Program-made: the position numbers and the translations under genes
Notes under the pieces: generated by a model
What the model was told of the DNA's origin: nothing
What the model saw: only the letters and a program-made list of their open reading frames with translations
Database searches by the model: none
Part shown: positions 63,001-64,000 of the stretch, in pieces
How the letters are laid out: each line of letters starts with the position of its first letter
Position numbering within the stretch: position 1 is the first letter of the stretch
Source of the DNA: Halobacteriovorax marinus SJ
GTDB taxonomy: Bacteria > Bdellovibrionota > Bacteriovoracia > Bacteriovoracales > Bacteriovoracaceae
Assembly (NCBI RefSeq): GCF_000210915.2
Contig: NC_016620.1
Coordinates: 310,001 to 374,000, forward strand
Direction: 5' to 3'
DNA length: 64,000 nt

Positions 63001-64000
63001 ATGGACAAAAAGATTCCTTATGGCAGGCAAGAAATTTCTAAAGAAGACATAGATCTAGTTGTTTCTACTTTAAAATCAGACTTTTTAACTCAAGGGCCAA
63101 GGGTTGTTGAATTTGAAAACGCTTTTGCCTCCCAAGTAAAAGCAGAGTATGCACTATCCTGTTCGAATGGAACAGCCGCTCTCCATCTCGCAATGATGGC
63201 TTTAGATTTAAAGCCTGGGGAAAAAGTTTTAACCACATCTATTACTTTTGCAGCCTCCGCTAACTGTGTTTTGTATCAGGGAGGAGTCGTCGAGTTTATT
63301 GATATTTCATTAGATGATTATCTATTAGACTTGGACTTACTTGAGAGGCATCTCTCTGGCTCTGATGATAAGTATGCCGGAATTATAGTGGTGGATTTTG
63401 CTGGCTTTCCTGTAGATCTTGAGAGGTTGAGAAAAATAGCTGATCAGTACGGAATGTGGATTGTTGAAGATGCATGTCATGCTCCTGGAGCAAGTTTTAC
63501 TGATTCAAAAGGTGAAGTTCAACCAGTTGGCGGCTCTAGATATGCGGACTTAACTCTATTCTCTTTTCACCCTGTTAAGCATATTGCTTGTGGTGAAGGT
63601 GGTATGATCACGACACATAGGAATGATTTATTTAAAAGACTCGAAATGCTTCGTTCACATGGAATTACAAAGAATAAGAAAGACTTATTGAATCAGTCGA
63701 TGCCTGCATGGTTTCACGAGATGCAGGAGCTTGGTTATAACTATAGAATTTCCGATATTCAGGCCGCACTTGGACTATCACAACTTACAAAGCTAGAAAG
63801 TTCAGTGAGAAGGAGAAATGAGATAGCTAAGATCTATCTTAAAGAACTAGCAAGCCTTCCTCTAGTGTTGCCAAATATTCCAGATGAGATTGTTCATGCC
63901 CTACACCTTTTTGTTGTAAGGACTTCAAGAAGAGATGAGCTATATTCATATTTATCGTCTAAAGGAATATTTACTCAAGTTCACTATATACCCGTTTACC
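63001..64000 (+). CDS. pseC: UDP-4-amino-sugar transaminase PseC, cut by right window edge
   Basis: This PLP-dependent aminotransferase of the DegT/DnrJ/EryC1 family takes the PseB product to UDP-4-amino-4,6-dideoxy-N-acetyl-altrosamine. The frame starts at ATG 63001 and is open to the last base (333 residues, of about 385 expected). The start IPYGRQEISKEDI, SCSNGTAALHLA, VEDACHAPGA and the PLP lysine in FSFHPVKHIACGEGG are all present. The rest of the pathway (pseH, pseG, pseI, pseF) would lie beyond the window. Confidence 0.95.
   Translation, partial: MDKKIPYGRQEISKEDIDLVVSTLKSDFLTQGPRVVEFENAFASQVKAEYALSCSNGTAALHLAMMALDLKPGEKVLTTSITFAASANCVLYQGGVVEFIDISLDDYLLDLDLLERHLSGSDDKYAGIIVVDFAGFPVDLERLRKIADQYGMWIVEDACHAPGASFTDSKGEVQPVGGSRYADLTLFSFHPVKHIACGEGGMITTHRNDLFKRLEMLRSHGITKNKKDLLNQSMPAWFHEMQELGYNYRISDIQAALGLSQLTKLESSVRRRNEIAKIYLKELASLPLVLPNIPDEIVHALHLFVVRTSRRDELYSYLSSKGIFTQVHYIPVY

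Noticed and set aside
1-64000. Search for tRNA, rRNA, insertion sequences and attachment sites.
   Set aside because: No cloverleaf, rRNA block, transposase or flanking repeats recognised by eye; a tRNAscan or ISfinder search could still find something.

Overview
The window is AT-rich, densely coded DNA from a Gram-negative bacterium. It encodes many Sec-secreted proteins, a 4-helix-bundle type chemoreceptor, a sigma-54 type promoter and an O-antigen cluster. Together with several lineage-restricted hypothetical proteins and small HTH/winged-helix regulators reminiscent of the TIGR02147 type, this suggests a Bdellovibrionota organism such as Halobacteriovorax/Bacteriovorax. That assignment is inference from gene style, not from a marker gene; no rRNA or tRNA gene was seen.

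Layout 1-12.8 kb: a chemoreceptor cut by the left edge (minus strand); a coupled pair of unknown genes; a methyltransferase with an apparent signal peptide; a secreted coiled-coil protein; a peptide ABC importer (binding protein plus YejB/YejE-type permeases, no ATPase) closed by a clear terminator; a large secreted acidic protein with a Tyr-rich tail; an HtrA protease; a phosphatidylserine decarboxylase; and an endonuclease/exonuclease/phosphatase-fold protein. 12.8-20.3 kb: a bicistronic HTH + winged-helix pair behind a near-perfect sigma-54 promoter; a methionine operon on the minus strand (metF-metH-unknown-mini MetE-like protein); and a sensorless histidine kinase. 20.6-30.3 kb: a 5'-nucleotidase, an NhaC antiporter, a LacX-like mutarotase, a membrane-anchored coiled coil built on six 33-bp tandem repeats, a eukaryote-like GT22 mannosyltransferase, and a DUF1592-like c-heme protein overlapping a DUF1501-like partner. 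30.4-33.5 kb: two paralogous XRE/winged-helix regulators, the first translationally coupled to a tiny secreted Gly-rich protein, then a degraded Hsp70/YegD-like pseudogene.

33.6-64 kb is a surface polysaccharide locus, mosaic in strand and in base composition. Plus-strand blocks carry glycosyltransferases, galE and a WaaL/Wzy-like ligase. Minus-strand blocks carry GT-C/rfbA/rfbB and a split transketolase with a GT2 enzyme. Then come an AlkP-fold protein, a GT4 enzyme, a PhyH-like dioxygenase and a long plus-strand operon: a Wzy-like protein, TviB, TviC, an AsnB-type amidotransferase, a GT4 enzyme, a CDP-alcohol phosphotransferase, a cytidylyltransferase, a two-TM protein, Wzy and Wzx. It ends with WecA on the minus strand and PseB/PseC on the plus strand, the latter cut by the right edge.

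A plausible reading is Wzx/Wzy-dependent synthesis on undecaprenyl phosphate primed by WecA. The repeat would contain an amidated HexNAc-uronic acid (TviB/TviC/AsnB), a dTDP-6-deoxy-4-keto-hexose derived sugar (RfbA/RfbB) and possibly a phospho-alcohol substituent. Pseudaminic acid may go to this glycan or to flagellin.

The observations most worth following are the split transketolase next to an RfbAB pair without RfbC/D; the CDP-alcohol transferase with its last motif Asp replaced by His beside a cytidylyltransferase; a glycosyltransferase apparently starting at ATT or carrying a T-run frameshift; the compact MetE-like protein coupled to metH; the sigma-54 driven HTH pair; and the internally deleted Hsp70 gene downstream of a damaged sigma-54-like site.
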